A stretch of DNA of 60,661 nucleotides from NCBI GenBank assembly GCA_016788045.1, contig JAEUTG010000040.1:1-60661 (forward strand). The letters are read 5' to 3'. Each line of letters begins with the position of its first letter. Position 1 is the stretch's first letter. This DNA is from Bacteroidales bacterium (GTDB taxonomy: Bacteria; Bacteroidota; Bacteroidia; Bacteroidales; Lentimicrobiaceae). Positions 7,830-16,625 of the stretch are shown in pieces. The notes beneath the pieces were generated by a model. It did not search any database. It was given only the letters and a program-made list of their open reading frames with translations, and was not told where the DNA came from. A program made the translations under genes and the position numbers.

Positions 7830-9404
7830 TCACGACTTCTTGTATTGTTTCGGGTAGTCGATGCTGTGGTGCAGCCCCCGGCTCTCCTTGCGGTCGGTGG
7901 CCATCTGAATGATGAGGCCCGCAACCGTGATCATGTTTCTCAGTTCGCAGATCTTTTCGGTGAGCACCGATTTTTCATAGAGCATTTCGGTCTCCTCCTG
8001 CAGGATCTGCAGCCGGTCGGAGGCGCGTTTCAACCGGAGGTTCGACCTCACGATGCCTACGTAGTTGGTCATGATACCCTGCAGCTCTTTCAGCGACTGG
8101 GTGATGAGGATCATCTCTTCATTGAAGACTGTGCCGGAGGCATTCCAGTCGGGCACGCTGTTTTCGTACTGGGTTTTCTTTACCCTCTCCACGGCATCGA
8201 CCGAGGCCCGGTGAGAGAAAACCAATGATTCGAGCAGTGAATTGGATGCCAGCCGGTTGGCTCCATGCAGACCAGTGGAGGCACATTCACCTGAGGCAAA
8301 CAGATGGCTGATGCTCGTGCGGGCCCAGGCATCCACCTTGATGCCGCCGCAGGTGTAATGGGCGGCTGGCACCACCGGTATCATCACCCTTGTCATGTCG
8401 ATGCCGATGCTCAGGCACTTGGCATAGATGGCCGGAAAGTGGTTGAGGATCACCTGCATATCGAGGTGACGTGTATCGAGGCAAACATAATCATCGCCAC
8501 TGATTTTCAGTTCGTTGTCGATGGCACGGGCAACGATGTCGCGCGGTGCCAGCGAGAGACGGGCATCGTATTTCTGCATAAACTCCTTGCCCTGTCGCGT
8601 TTTGAGGATGGCTCCCGAACCCCGGAGCGCTTCGGTGATGAGAAACGAAGGTTTTTCGGAGGGGTTGTAAAGCGAGGTTGGATGAAACTGGATAAACTCC
8701 ATTTTTTCGATCTCCCCCATGGCCCGTTTCACCATTGCGATGCCATCGCCGGTGGCGACCGGAGGATTGGTGGTGGTGGCATACACATTGCCCGCACCTC
8801 CGGTACTGAGCATGGTGGTTTTGGCCAGAATGGTGATGATGTGGTGGTTGCTTTTGTTCAGCACATAGGCTCCGTAGCACCTGATTCCCTCTCCGGTGTT
8901 TTCTGATTCCTGCCCGAGGTGATGTTGGGTGATGATGTCGATGGCGAAATGGTTCTCCAGAATCTCGATGTTTTTGTGTTCTTTCACCCGTTTCAGCAGA
9001 ATGCTCTCGATTTCGGCACCGGTCTGGTCTTTGTGGTGGAGCACCCTGAACTCGGAGTGCCCGCCCTCTTTGGCCAGGTCGTACAGGCCGGTCTGGTTTT
9101 TGTCGAACGCGACTCCCCAGTCGATCAGTTCTTTCACCCTGTCGGTGGATTCGGTAATGGTGATGCGTACGATTTCCGGATCGCTCAGGTCGTCGCCGGC
9201 GATCATGGTATCACGGATGTGTTTTTCGTAGGTGTCGGGGGTGTACATCACGGCGGCAATGCCTCCCTGGGCGTACCGGGTGGCACTCTCCTCGGCTTCA
9301 CGCTTGGTAACAATGCAAACCTTTCCGTGAGCGGCCACCTTGAGGGCATAGCTTAATCCGGCAATGCCTGTGCCGATTACCAGAAAATCAACTTTTCTTC
9401 GCAT
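7830..9404 (-). CDS. nadB: L-aspartate oxidase
   Basis: 524 residues, the usual length. It oxidises L-aspartate to iminoaspartate with FAD, the first step of NAD synthesis; under anaerobic conditions fumarate is the likely acceptor. The FAD-binding dinucleotide fold is at residues 8-20 (VIGTGIAGLSYA). Other family motifs are ESATRYAQGGIAAVM, the substrate-loop HHKDQTGAEI, EALRGSGAIL, HYTCGGIKVD and GECASTGLHGANRLASNSLLE, and the C-terminal helical domain is complete. These separate it from fumarate reductase and succinate dehydrogenase flavoproteins. The start at 9404 is supported by a TAATTTTG promoter element about 20 bases upstream. nadA and nadC are not in the window. Confidence 0.95.
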   Translation of the reverse strand: MRRKVDFLVIGTGIAGLSYALKVAAHGKVCIVTKREAEESATRYAQGGIAAVMYTPDTYEKHIRDTMIAGDDLSDPEIVRITITESTDRVKELIDWGVAFDKNQTGLYDLAKEGGHSEFRVLHHKDQTGAEIESILLKRVKEHKNIEILENHFAIDIITQHHLGQESENTGEGIRCYGAYVLNKSNHHIITILAKTTMLSTGGAGNVYATTTNPPVATGDGIAMVKRAMGEIEKMEFIQFHPTSLYNPSEKPSFLITEALRGSGAILKTRQGKEFMQKYDARLSLAPRDIVARAIDNELKISGDDYVCLDTRHLDMQVILNHFPAIYAKCLSIGIDMTRVMIPVVPAAHYTCGGIKVDAWARTSISHLFASGECASTGLHGANRLASNSLLESLVFSHRASVDAVERVKKTQYENSVPDWNASGTVFNEEMILITQSLKELQGIMTNYVGIVRSNLRLKRASDRLQILQEETEMLYEKSVLTEKICELRNMITVAGLIIQMATDRKESRGLHHSIDYPKQYKKS

Positions 9405-9424
9405 AGGATGCGTTTTTCAGGCTT

Positions 9425-9432
9425 CAAAATTA
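9425..9432 (-). promoter_or_regulatory. nadB: Bacteroidota -7 element TAATTTTG before nadB
   Basis: Exact TAnnTTTG on the minus strand, placing transcription start near 9420 and giving a leader of about 15 bases. No clear -33 element. Confidence 0.5.
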
Positions 9433-9727
9433 ATATTTTAACCCGTGTTGCCGGGCTAAATTATTAGATTCTTCGCATACGACTGTCAGCTTTGGCATCC
9501 AAACCGGAGGACTCATTAAAGGCAATCCTGAAGCTCATTTACAGGACAGTTGTGTTCCTGAGTAGGGGTAAAACGACTTATAATTGTCTTATATAAGAAT
9601 CTCCTGATAGTTGCCTGAATAAACGATGTAAATCGTTCTTGTTCAAATGTATTGTTTACTCTTCTGCTCTTAATTATAAGGTTACCAATCCGGAAAATAT
9701 TGTATTGATCGTTTTAATTTCGGATAA
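9433..9727. other. Intergenic region between nadB and a T9SS cargo gene
   Basis: AT-rich and without an open reading frame of note. The only structure seen is a small hairpin, AACGAT-gtaa-ATCGTT, near 9622-9637. No recognisable promoter for the plus-strand gene. Confidence 0.4.
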
Positions 9728-10930
9728 ATGAAAAGTTTTTTTTCTTCAGTATTCGGATTCATCCTTATGCTGAATACATTTTCTCAGAATTGGATTCAGC
9801 AGCAAACGAATTCAACCGCTGATCTGAATTCCATCTTTTTCGTTGATCCTGACCTTGGTTGGGCGGTTGGGTCTGAAGGAACCATTCTGAAAACAACCAA
9901 CGGAGGTGATTTGTGGCTGCCGGAACCGTCCGGAGTTACAAGTGATCTTCTTTCTGTTCATTTTACCGACCCGCTGACAGGTTTCGCGGTGAGTTCTCAC
10001 GAATTGTTAAAAACCACAGATGGGGGCGAACATTGGGTTGTTCAGGACACTGTGATGAATGCCTGGCTTTCTACGGTCTTTTTTATCGGCAGTGATACCG
10101 GGTTTGTCGCGGGAGCAGGAAGAATTCTGAAAACAACCGATCATGGCAACACCTGGACCAAACAAAGTGGATTCGGTTGTTTTGGCGTGAAAAGCTTTTG
10201 GGCTACGGACCCTGAAACGCTGTACATGGGAGGATCAGATTTTCTGACTATGAAAAGTATGGATGGAGGGGCTCACTGGGATGTGCTTATCCCAAATCTC
10301 TCGTATGGAAATATGGAGAGTATCTTTTTTACGGATCACAATACAGGATATTTTGCCGGGGGTGGATGGGCCCAGGGGTATACTGGCTCCTATTTCGCTA
10401 AAACTACCGATGGAGGAGTAACGATGACTTACCCTCTGGGAAATATTGGTAAATGGTTGTCCTGCGTTTTCTTTACGGATACCCACAATGGCTACATCAC
10501 GGCATTGGATGGAAGTATTTTAAAGACTACCGACGCAGGCGATCATTGGGTAAGTTTAAACTCCGGAGTGAATTCAGCATTAACATCAATATGCTTTACC
10601 GACTCTGTTACCGGCTATGTGGCTGGAAAATCCGGAACCATCTTAAAAACCACAACCGGGGGTGTGCATGTTTCCGGACCGGATGCGCTGAATAAATCAA
10701 TAAAAATATATCCCAACCCGGTATCGGATGTATTGATGGTTGAACGGAATTCTGAGCAGCAGCTAAGAACTTATCTTGAGATTTACAGCGTTTCGGGACA
10801 ATTAATGTTGCGGGAGGAGATGCTAACGAACAAGTCATTTATGGATGCAGGCAGACTACCTGGAGGGCCTTACATCTTAAAGATCATAAATTCACAAGGA
10901 GCAGAAGTTGTTAAGTTTGATAAGTTGTAG
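9728..10930 (+). CDS. Secreted YCF48/BNR-like beta-propeller with T9SS type A tail
   Basis: 400 residues. A signal peptide covers residues 1-19 (ending TFSQ). Seven repeats follow, each with a GxVxGxxGxILKTTDGGxxW-like core (for example GWAVGSEGTILKTTNGG and GYVAGKSGTILKTTTGG), which predicts a seven-bladed propeller of the YCF48/photosystem II stability-factor type. The last 80 residues are a type A T9SS sorting domain beginning IKIYPNPVSDVLMVER and ending in short beta strands (GGPYILKIINSQGAEVVKFDKL). Such proteins are cell-surface or secreted; propellers of this type bind proteins or glycans and no enzyme site is visible. It is monocistronic. The specific role is unknown. Confidence 0.85.
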   Translation: MKSFFSSVFGFILMLNTFSQNWIQQQTNSTADLNSIFFVDPDLGWAVGSEGTILKTTNGGDLWLPEPSGVTSDLLSVHFTDPLTGFAVSSHELLKTTDGGEHWVVQDTVMNAWLSTVFFIGSDTGFVAGAGRILKTTDHGNTWTKQSGFGCFGVKSFWATDPETLYMGGSDFLTMKSMDGGAHWDVLIPNLSYGNMESIFFTDHNTGYFAGGGWAQGYTGSYFAKTTDGGVTMTYPLGNIGKWLSCVFFTDTHNGYITALDGSILKTTDAGDHWVSLNSGVNSALTSICFTDSVTGYVAGKSGTILKTTTGGVHVSGPDALNKSIKIYPNPVSDVLMVERNSEQQLRTYLEIYSVSGQLMLREEMLTNKSFMDAGRLPGGPYILKIINSQGAEVVKFDKL

Positions 10931-11101
10931 CGATTGTTTGCTGAATAACTGTCTGTCCGTAGTGCCCCGCACCTGATTTCCTGATCTGACTTACGTCTCT
11001 TGTGAGGGCTTTATCAACTTCAAGCCGGAGGTCCCGGATATGTAAACCGCCAGAGATTTTTTTTGATTTTCATCATCCACAGCAGCCGGCAAACTTTTCA
11101 T

Positions 11102-11109
11102 TAGTTTTG
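11102..11109 (+). promoter_or_regulatory. Bacteroidota -7 element TAGTTTTG before the thioesterase gene
   Basis: Exact TAnnTTTG, 17 bases before the ATG at 11127. The -33 element is not clear. Confidence 0.45.
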
Positions 11110-11126
11110 CTGGCTAAACCCGCTAT

Positions 11127-11879
11127 ATGACATCCCTGAAACCGATTCTGGCGAATCACTATACGGTTGGCTGGCACGAAGCCACCGCCGGAAACCGTCT
11201 TAGCCTTGTTGCCTTGTGTAATTACCTTCAGGAAACAGCCTGGAACCATGCCGAACACCTGGGATTCGGGTTCAGAACGGAGCAGGGGTTTGAAAAAGCC
11301 TGGGTGATTGTGCGCCTCCACGTGGAAGTTGACCGTTATCCGGCCTGGAACGAAACGGTGGCAGTTGAAACCTGGCCCAGTGGGTACAAAGGTTTCCTTG
11401 CTTTCCGTGAATTCAGGGTTCTTGACGCCGGCAACAAGGTGCTGGCCCGAGCCACCACTACCTGGCTGCTGATCGATCTCAAAACACGGCGTCCTTGTCA
11501 TCTTAACTTCCTTGATTCCCTGGACATCACCCTGAATACAGAAAAGGCCTGCGGCAGGGAAGCTCCGGCGGTCACCCTGCCCGATCCGTTGCTTGAGTTC
11601 GGCCATTATCAGGTGAGGTATTATGATCTGGATATGAACCAGCATGTCAACAACACCCGCTACATCGAGATGCTGATCGGGGCTTACCCGGGTGAATGGT
11701 TCAGCAACAGGGCAATCCGCACACTCAGCCTTGAGTACCTGAAAGAGAGTGTACTTGGTGACCGTATTCTGATAAAATCGGATGGAGTCCCGGCCTTATC
11801 CAACCGGCTGGCTGGTTATAATACCGGAGATAACAGCCTGCTGGTGAAGGCAGCCGTGGAATGGATGGAAAACACCTGA
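11127..11879 (+). CDS. Acyl-ACP thioesterase (FatA/FatB-like)
   Basis: 250 residues, a double hotdog fold of the PF01643 family that releases fatty acids from acyl carrier protein. The N-terminal hotdog begins NHYTVGWHEATAGNRLSLVALCNYLQETAWNHAEHLG, with the substrate-side residues KAWVIVRLHVEVDRYPAW. The second hotdog carries the catalytic signature DMNQHVNNTRYIEML near residues 170-185, with the Asp, Asn and His used for hydrolysis. Length matches bacterial members. It is monocistronic and convergent with sucB, 53 bases away. In anaerobic Bacteroidota such enzymes are thought to set membrane or lipid acyl-chain composition; the preferred chain length cannot be read from sequence. Confidence 0.9.
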   Translation: MTSLKPILANHYTVGWHEATAGNRLSLVALCNYLQETAWNHAEHLGFGFRTEQGFEKAWVIVRLHVEVDRYPAWNETVAVETWPSGYKGFLAFREFRVLDAGNKVLARATTTWLLIDLKTRRPCHLNFLDSLDITLNTEKACGREAPAVTLPDPLLEFGHYQVRYYDLDMNQHVNNTRYIEMLIGAYPGEWFSNRAIRTLSLEYLKESVLGDRILIKSDGVPALSNRLAGYNTGDNSLLVKAAVEWMENT

Positions 11880-11932
11880 ACAGCAGGCCCCCGGTTCTGA
11901 AGTGGGACTGTGGTCCTGTTATCTTGTGAATC

Positions 11933-13210
11933 TTACACTTCCAGCAATACCTGAACAGGATCCTGCCCGTCGAACAGCATCTTTTCGGGGTTTTCGAGCA
12001 GTTCTTTCACTTTTACCAGAAACCCTACAGACTCCCGGCCATCGATTACCCGGTGGTCATAGGAGAGGGCTACATACATCATGGGGGCGATCACTACCTG
12101 TCCGTTGACGGCGATGGGGCGTTCAACAATGTTGTGCATTCCGAGGATGGCGCTTTGCGGAGGGTTCAGAATCGGGGTCGACATCATGCTGCCAAAAACA
12201 CCGCCGTTGGTAATGGTAAAAGTGCCGCCCGTCATATCGTCAAGGGTGATTTTGTTTTCGCGGGCCTTCGTGGCCAAAACCTTGATGGCCGACTCGATCT
12301 CTGCCAGGCTGAGGCTTTCGGCATTTCTCACCACCGGAACCACCAGGCCTTTGGGAGCGCTCACCGCGATGCCGATGTCGGCGTAATCGTGGAAGATCAT
12401 CTCATCGCCATCAATCATTGAATTGACTGCAGGGAAGTGTTTAAGGGCAATGGTAACGGCTTTCGTGAAAAACGACATAAAGCCCACCGATAAACCATAT
12501 TTTTCCTTGAATTGATCGTTGTATTTTTTCCTCACCCCGAGGATGCTGCTCATGTTCACTTCGTTGAAGGTGGTGAGCATGGCCGTTTCGTTCTTTACCG
12601 ACACCAGCCGCTGAGCCAGTTTAAGCCGGAGGGTTGACATTTTCCTGCGTTCGCTGCTGCGCGAAAATGCCGGGGTCGCGGGCTGACGGGGTGATTTCGG
12701 TTTACTCACCGAAGCGGCGGCGACTTCTTCCACATCGGAGCGGCTGATGCGCAGATTTGAAAAATATTCAAGGATATCGGTGTTGCTCAGGTTTTTCTCC
12801 TGCATCAGTTTGCGCGCCAGAGGAGAGATGTGCAGCTTCACCTCCTCTGCAGCGGAAGCCGCTGTTGCGGGAGCTGCAGGTTCGGGCCTGGGTTTGTCCA
12901 CCTGTGGGGCAGGTGCCGGAGCCGAAGGAGCCGGGGCAGGAGCCGCCGCAGCGGCTGTTTTTTCGGGTTTGGCTGCAGAGGAATCGAGCCGGGCAACCAC
13001 AGCACCAACTTTGATGGTGTCGCCGGCTTCCGCCAACAACTCAATGATCCCCTCTTCAGCAGCATTGATGGTCAGGGTAGCCTTGTCGGAATCAATTTCG
13101 GCAATTTCGGCATCTTTTTCGACAAAATCGCCGTTGTTAACCAGCCAGCTGGCCAGTTGCACTTCGGAGATTGATTCGCCCGGGCTGGGCACTTTGATTT
13201 CGATAATCAT
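11933..13210 (-). CDS. sucB: 2-oxoglutarate dehydrogenase E2, dihydrolipoyl succinyltransferase
   Basis: 425 residues with the standard E2 order. A lipoyl domain covers residues 1-77, with the lipoylated Lys43 in [11 protein letters not shown]. An Ala/Pro-rich flexible linker spans about 78-118. The peripheral subunit-binding domain ([15 protein letters not shown]) lies at about 120-158, and the catalytic trimer domain at about 200-425. The active site is [11 protein letters not shown] with His386. It transfers succinyl from lipoate to CoA. The ESISEV N-terminus and the pairing with E1o upstream make succinyl specificity more likely than acetyl or branched-chain. It starts 6 bases after the sucA stop, so the two form an operon. 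No E3 (lpd) gene is in the window. Confidence 0.95.
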   Translation of the reverse strand: MIIEIKVPSPGESISEVQLASWLVNNGDFVEKDAEIAEIDSDKATLTINAAEEGIIELLAEAGDTIKVGAVVARLDSSAAKPEKTAAAAAPAPAPSAPAPAPQVDKPRPEPAAPATAASAAEEVKLHISPLARKLMQEKNLSNTDILEYFSNLRISRSDVEEVAAASVSKPKSPRQPATPAFSRSSERRKMSTLRLKLAQRLVSVKNETAMLTTFNEVNMSSILGVRKKYNDQFKEKYGLSVGFMSFFTKAVTIALKHFPAVNSMIDGDEMIFHDYADIGIAVSAPKGLVVPVVRNAESLSLAEIESAIKVLATKARENKITLDDMTGGTFTITNGGVFGSMMSTPILNPPQSAILGMHNIVERPIAVNGQVVIAPMMYVALSYDHRVIDGRESVGFLVKVKELLENPEKMLFDGQDPVQVLLEV

Positions 13211-13216
13211 TGCAGA

Positions 13217-16018
13217 TCAGTTTTGTTCTGTTTTCGCAGTTTCAGGAATAAACGACCACTCATGCGGGGCGCACACCATTTTGCAGACCAGGTTGGCATT
13301 GGGACAGGTGCATTCGCCAAAGGCTTTTTCGATGATTTTCCGCTGGCGGACGGCGTGCAGCCTGCTTGAACCGGTGGCGGGGCTGCCGCTTTCGGGGCGT
13401 GCCACCAGCAATATGTCTGTTTCCTTGAAATTCCTCAGGATAAACGACCAGGACCCCATGTTGGCGGGTTCTTCCTGAACCCAGGCATGGCGAACAGCAT
13501 TCGGATACCTCGCCAGCACAGCTTTTACCTGCTCTTTTGGGAAAGGATAAAGCTGTTCGAGGCGCACGATGGCTTCGTGGGTGCCGCGTTTCTGCCTTTC
13601 ATCGACTAATTCGTAGTAGAGCTTGCCGCTGGTAAAGATCACACGGTTTACCTTGTCGGGATCAGCCTGCTCATCGTCAATCACTTCGCGGAAGCCTCCC
13701 CGGCTGAGTTCTTCCAGTGATGAAACACAGGAAGGATGGCGCAACAGGCTCTTCGGTGTAAAAACAATCAGTGGTTTTCTGAACGGTCGTTTCAGCTGCC
13801 GGCGCAGAAGGTGAAAGAAGTTGGCCGGGGTGGTGCAGTTGACCACCTGCATGTTGTTTTCGGCGCAAAGTGAGAGAAAGCGCTCGATTCGTCCGCTCGA
13901 ATGTTCGGGGCCCTGTCCTTCGTAACCATGTGGAAGGAACAGTACCAGGTTGCTCATTACCCGCCATTTGTCTTCGGCACTGCTGAGGTATTGATCAATG
14001 ATGATCTGGGCGCCGTTGAAGAAGTCGCCGAACTGTGCTTCCCAGATGGTCAGTGATTCGGGCGATGCCAGCGAATAGCCGTAATCGAACCCGAGTACGC
14101 CGTATTCCGACAGCGGGGAGTTGAATACATCGAACGCTGCCTGGCCGGGACCGAGGTTTTTGAGTGGGGTGTACTTTTCTTCAGAGTCTTCGAGGGTCAG
14201 CACAGCATGTCGGTGCGAAAAGGTACCACGCTGTGAATCCTGTCCGCTGAGGCGTACTGGTATGCCTTCCCGCAAAAGGGTGCCATAGGCCAGCAGTTCA
14301 CCCATCGCCCAGTCGAGCCTGCCACCGGGTTGAAGCATGGCTTTGCGGTCCTGCATCAGCTTTACCAGTTTTCTGTTGAAGGCTTTGTCAGCAGGAAGAT
14401 CGGTAATGCGGTTGCCGATTTCGGTCAGGATAGCCTGATCGACTCCGGTATCGGGCGATTTGTCGAAGTCGTGACTAACGGCAACGCGGATGTTACTCCA
14501 GGTGGGTCCGAGAAATGGGGTGACTTTTGCTTTTTCCGAAAGGTTGGAAGCTGCCAGATGTTCCTCAAGAATGGCTGCAACTTCCTTTTCAATCCGGTCG
14601 GCGTCTTCTTTTGTAATGATGCCTTCGCGGATCAGTTTCTCAACATACAACTGTCTGACATCGGGGTGTTTTTCGATGGCTTTGTAGAGAACGGGTTGTG
14701 TGAAGCGGGGTTCATCGCCCTCGTTGTGACCATACCTGCGGTAGCCGAGCAGGTCGATGAATACATCCTTGTCGAATTTCTCACGGTATTCCATGGCCAG
14801 TTCAATGGCATACACCACGGCTTCGGCATCGTCGGCATTCACATGAAAGATGGGCGACTGTATGGTTTTGGCCACATCGGTGCAATAGACGCTGCTGCGC
14901 GAATCGAGGTAGTTGGTGGTGAAGCCGATCTGGTTGTTGACCACCAGGTGAATGGTGCCTCCGGTGCGGTAACCTTCGAGTTCCGACATCTGCACCAGTT
15001 CGTACACCACGCCTTGCCCGGCAATAGAGGCATCGCCGTGGATGATGATGGGGACTACCTTGTCGGTGTCGCCGGCGTATTGCTGGTCAATTTTGGCCCG
15101 GGTAATTCCCTGAACCACCGGCCCGACGGTTTCGAGGTGTGAAGGGTTGGGGGCCAGGGTAAGGTGCACCGTTTTGCCGGCATGGGTGGGGCGTTGAAGC
15201 GTGGCACCAAGGTGGTATTTTACATCGCCGAGCACAAATTCGTCGTCGAACTCCTTGTTTGAGAATTCGTTGAAGATGTCGCGGTAGGGTTTCCCCATGA
15301 TGTTGGCCAGTACATTCAGCCTCCCGCGGTGGGGCATACCGATGAAAAACTCCTCAGCCCCGAGGGCAGAGCCTTTTTCGATAATGGCATCCAGGGCCGG
15401 GATCAGGGATTCACCTCCTTCGAGGGAGAATCGTTTTTGTCCGGGAAAGCGTTTATGAAGAAACTTTTCAAAGAAGACGGATTCGCTGAGTTTGCGGAGG
15501 ATGGTCAGCTTAAAGGCTTTACTGTATTTGGTTTCGTTGCGCCGCGACTCCATGCGTTCGCGCAGCCAGTGATAAATGGATTCATTCCGGATATAAGCAT
15601 ATTCGACCCCGATCGACTGGCAGTAGGTCATTTTCAGATGATCCACGATTTTTGACAATGGGGCAGGCCCGATGCCGATTTCATTTCCTGCCTGAAACAC
15701 GCGGGAAAGATCATCCTGGCTAAGGCCGAAATTTTCCAGGTCGAGGGTAGGAGCGTATTTGCGGCGGGTACGTACCGGGTTGGTAAGCGTAAACAGGTGT
15801 CCACGCTGCCTGTAGGCATTGATGAGGTTGATAACCTTAAACTCTGAAGGAACAGTAAGGGGTTCTTTATCGGGCTGATAATTCTTCCGGGCGAATTCGA
15901 AACCTTCAAAAAACTTCTGCCATCCCGGCTCAACCGAGGAAGGGTCGCTCAGATACTGGGAGTAAAGTTGCCCGATAAAATCGCTTTCTGCATTCGACAG
16001 GTAAGAGAATTTATCCAT
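13217..16018 (-). CDS. sucA: 2-oxoglutarate dehydrogenase E1 component
   Basis: 933 residues, the normal length for E1o. The N-terminal segment (FSYLSNAESDFIGQLYSQYLSDPSSVEPGWQ, residues 4-35) is the E2/E3-binding part of OdhA/SucA proteins. The thiamine-diphosphate region follows (FFIGMPHRGRLNVLANIMGKP; VVPIIIHGDASIAGQGVVYE with GDA as the Mg/TPP site; VNNQIGFTT). The transketolase-like pyrimidine domain has RLSGQDSQRGTFSHRHAVL and EAQFGDFFNGAQIIIDQY. It decarboxylates 2-oxoglutarate and reductively succinylates E2 lipoate, feeding NADH production. It is transcribed with sucB. It lies beside the ferredoxin-linked enzyme for the same step (16626-19522). Confidence 0.96.
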   Translation of the reverse strand: MDKFSYLSNAESDFIGQLYSQYLSDPSSVEPGWQKFFEGFEFARKNYQPDKEPLTVPSEFKVINLINAYRQRGHLFTLTNPVRTRRKYAPTLDLENFGLSQDDLSRVFQAGNEIGIGPAPLSKIVDHLKMTYCQSIGVEYAYIRNESIYHWLRERMESRRNETKYSKAFKLTILRKLSESVFFEKFLHKRFPGQKRFSLEGGESLIPALDAIIEKGSALGAEEFFIGMPHRGRLNVLANIMGKPYRDIFNEFSNKEFDDEFVLGDVKYHLGATLQRPTHAGKTVHLTLAPNPSHLETVGPVVQGITRAKIDQQYAGDTDKVVPIIIHGDASIAGQGVVYELVQMSELEGYRTGGTIHLVVNNQIGFTTNYLDSRSSVYCTDVAKTIQSPIFHVNADDAEAVVYAIELAMEYREKFDKDVFIDLLGYRRYGHNEGDEPRFTQPVLYKAIEKHPDVRQLYVEKLIREGIITKEDADRIEKEVAAILEEHLAASNLSEKAKVTPFLGPTWSNIRVAVSHDFDKSPDTGVDQAILTEIGNRITDLPADKAFNRKLVKLMQDRKAMLQPGGRLDWAMGELLAYGTLLREGIPVRLSGQDSQRGTFSHRHAVLTLEDSEEKYTPLKNLGPGQAAFDVFNSPLSEYGVLGFDYGYSLASPESLTIWEAQFGDFFNGAQIIIDQYLSSAEDKWRVMSNLVLFLPHGYEGQGPEHSSGRIERFLSLCAENNMQVVNCTTPANFFHLLRRQLKRPFRKPLIVFTPKSLLRHPSCVSSLEELSRGGFREVIDDEQADPDKVNRVIFTSGKLYYELVDERQKRGTHEAIVRLEQLYPFPKEQVKAVLARYPNAVRHAWVQEEPANMGSWSFILRNFKETDILLVARPESGSPATGSSRLHAVRQRKIIEKAFGECTCPNANLVCKMVCAPHEWSFIPETAKTEQN

Positions 16019-16048
16019 TTCTTATAGGTTAATATGGCGCATCAACTG

Positions 16049-16056
16049 CAAATATA
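16049..16056 (-). promoter_or_regulatory. sucA: Bacteroidota -7 element TATATTTG before sucA-sucB
   Basis: Exact TAnnTTTG on the minus strand about 30 bases before the ATG at 16018. A CTG at the -33 position (16076-16078) is one mismatch from TTG. Confidence 0.5.
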
Positions 16057-16129
16057 GTGCAAGAGATGCTACTTACAGATTGCAGTAAGAAACAATCGTC
16101 AGATAATAATGTTTCCTGCTCCGGTATAT

Positions 16130-16155
16130 AAAAAAAGCCCTGCCAGGCAGGGCTT
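16130..16155 (-). terminator. Rho-independent terminator of the ferredoxin gene
   Basis: On the minus strand AAGCCCTGC-CTG-GCAGGGCTT is followed by seven T residues, 23 bases after the ferredoxin stop. Confidence 0.85.
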
Positions 16156-16178
16156 CAGTTTACTTTAAGCATTGCTGC

Positions 16179-16346
16179 TTAGGCTGGATGAATTGCTTCA
16201 ACCGGGCAAACATCGGCGCATGAACCACAGTCTGTGCAAACATCCGGATCAATTTTATAGATATCACCTTCAGAAATCGCATCTACGGGACATTCATCAA
16301 TGCAGGTGCCGCAAGCTGTGCAGTCATCTGAAATTACGTAAGCCAT
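16179..16346 (-). CDS. Small 2[4Fe-4S] ferredoxin
   Basis: 55 residues, translated directly from the minus strand (ATG at 16346, TAA at 16179-16181). It has two classical cluster motifs: C9-x2-C12-x2-C15-x3-C19-P and C37-x2-C40-x2-C43-x3-C47-P, separated by the acidic linker EGDIYKIDPDV. This is a clostridial-type, low-potential, cytosolic ferredoxin of full length. It has its own promoter (TATATTTG at 16392-16399) and terminator (16130-16155). It sits between the NAD-linked 2-oxoglutarate dehydrogenase genes and the ferredoxin-linked KorAB genes, so it is a good candidate for the electron acceptor of KorAB and possibly of the AOR, an inference from position only. Confidence 0.95.
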   Translation of the reverse strand: MAYVISDDCTACGTCIDECPVDAISEGDIYKIDPDVCTDCGSCADVCPVEAIHPA

Positions 16347-16391
16347 GGCTTTTTAATTTAGTTAATGATTGGGTCATTTATCTTCTCGCTG

Positions 16392-16399
16392 CAAATATA
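16392..16399 (-). promoter_or_regulatory. Bacteroidota -7 element TATATTTG before the ferredoxin gene
   Basis: Exact TAnnTTTG on the minus strand, 46 bases upstream of the ferredoxin ATG. No clear -33 TTG. Confidence 0.5.
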
Positions 16400-16566
16400 T
16401 GTCTTATTCAGAGATAATATGAAATTCGTCTTATTTTTTAAACCGTCTAAATAAGAGGGTGTTGATCACATTCTTACTGGCCCCTGATTTCATGAAATAA
16501 CTGCTATTGAATAAAATATAGCAATCGTTTGCGGAAAGATGATTTTTTTTGTTCCCCGGGTTGTTT

Positions 16567-16594
16567 TTGAGAGTAATTAAAAAAACTAACTTTG
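16567..16594 (+). promoter_or_regulatory. korA: Bacteroidota promoter (TTG, 17 bp, TAACTTTG) before korA-korB
   Basis: -33 TTG at 16567-16569 and -7 TAACTTTG at 16587-16594, giving a leader of about 25 bases. It is divergent from the ferredoxin promoter within a 280-base intergenic region. Confidence 0.6.
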
Positions 16595-16625
16595 CCGCTT
16601 CAAGTTAACCAACCTCCTAATAATC

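Noticed and set aside
14330..15142. 270-codon plus-strand open frame inside sucA
   Set aside because: Antisense shadow of a well-conserved gene, with no motif of its own and low-complexity translation.
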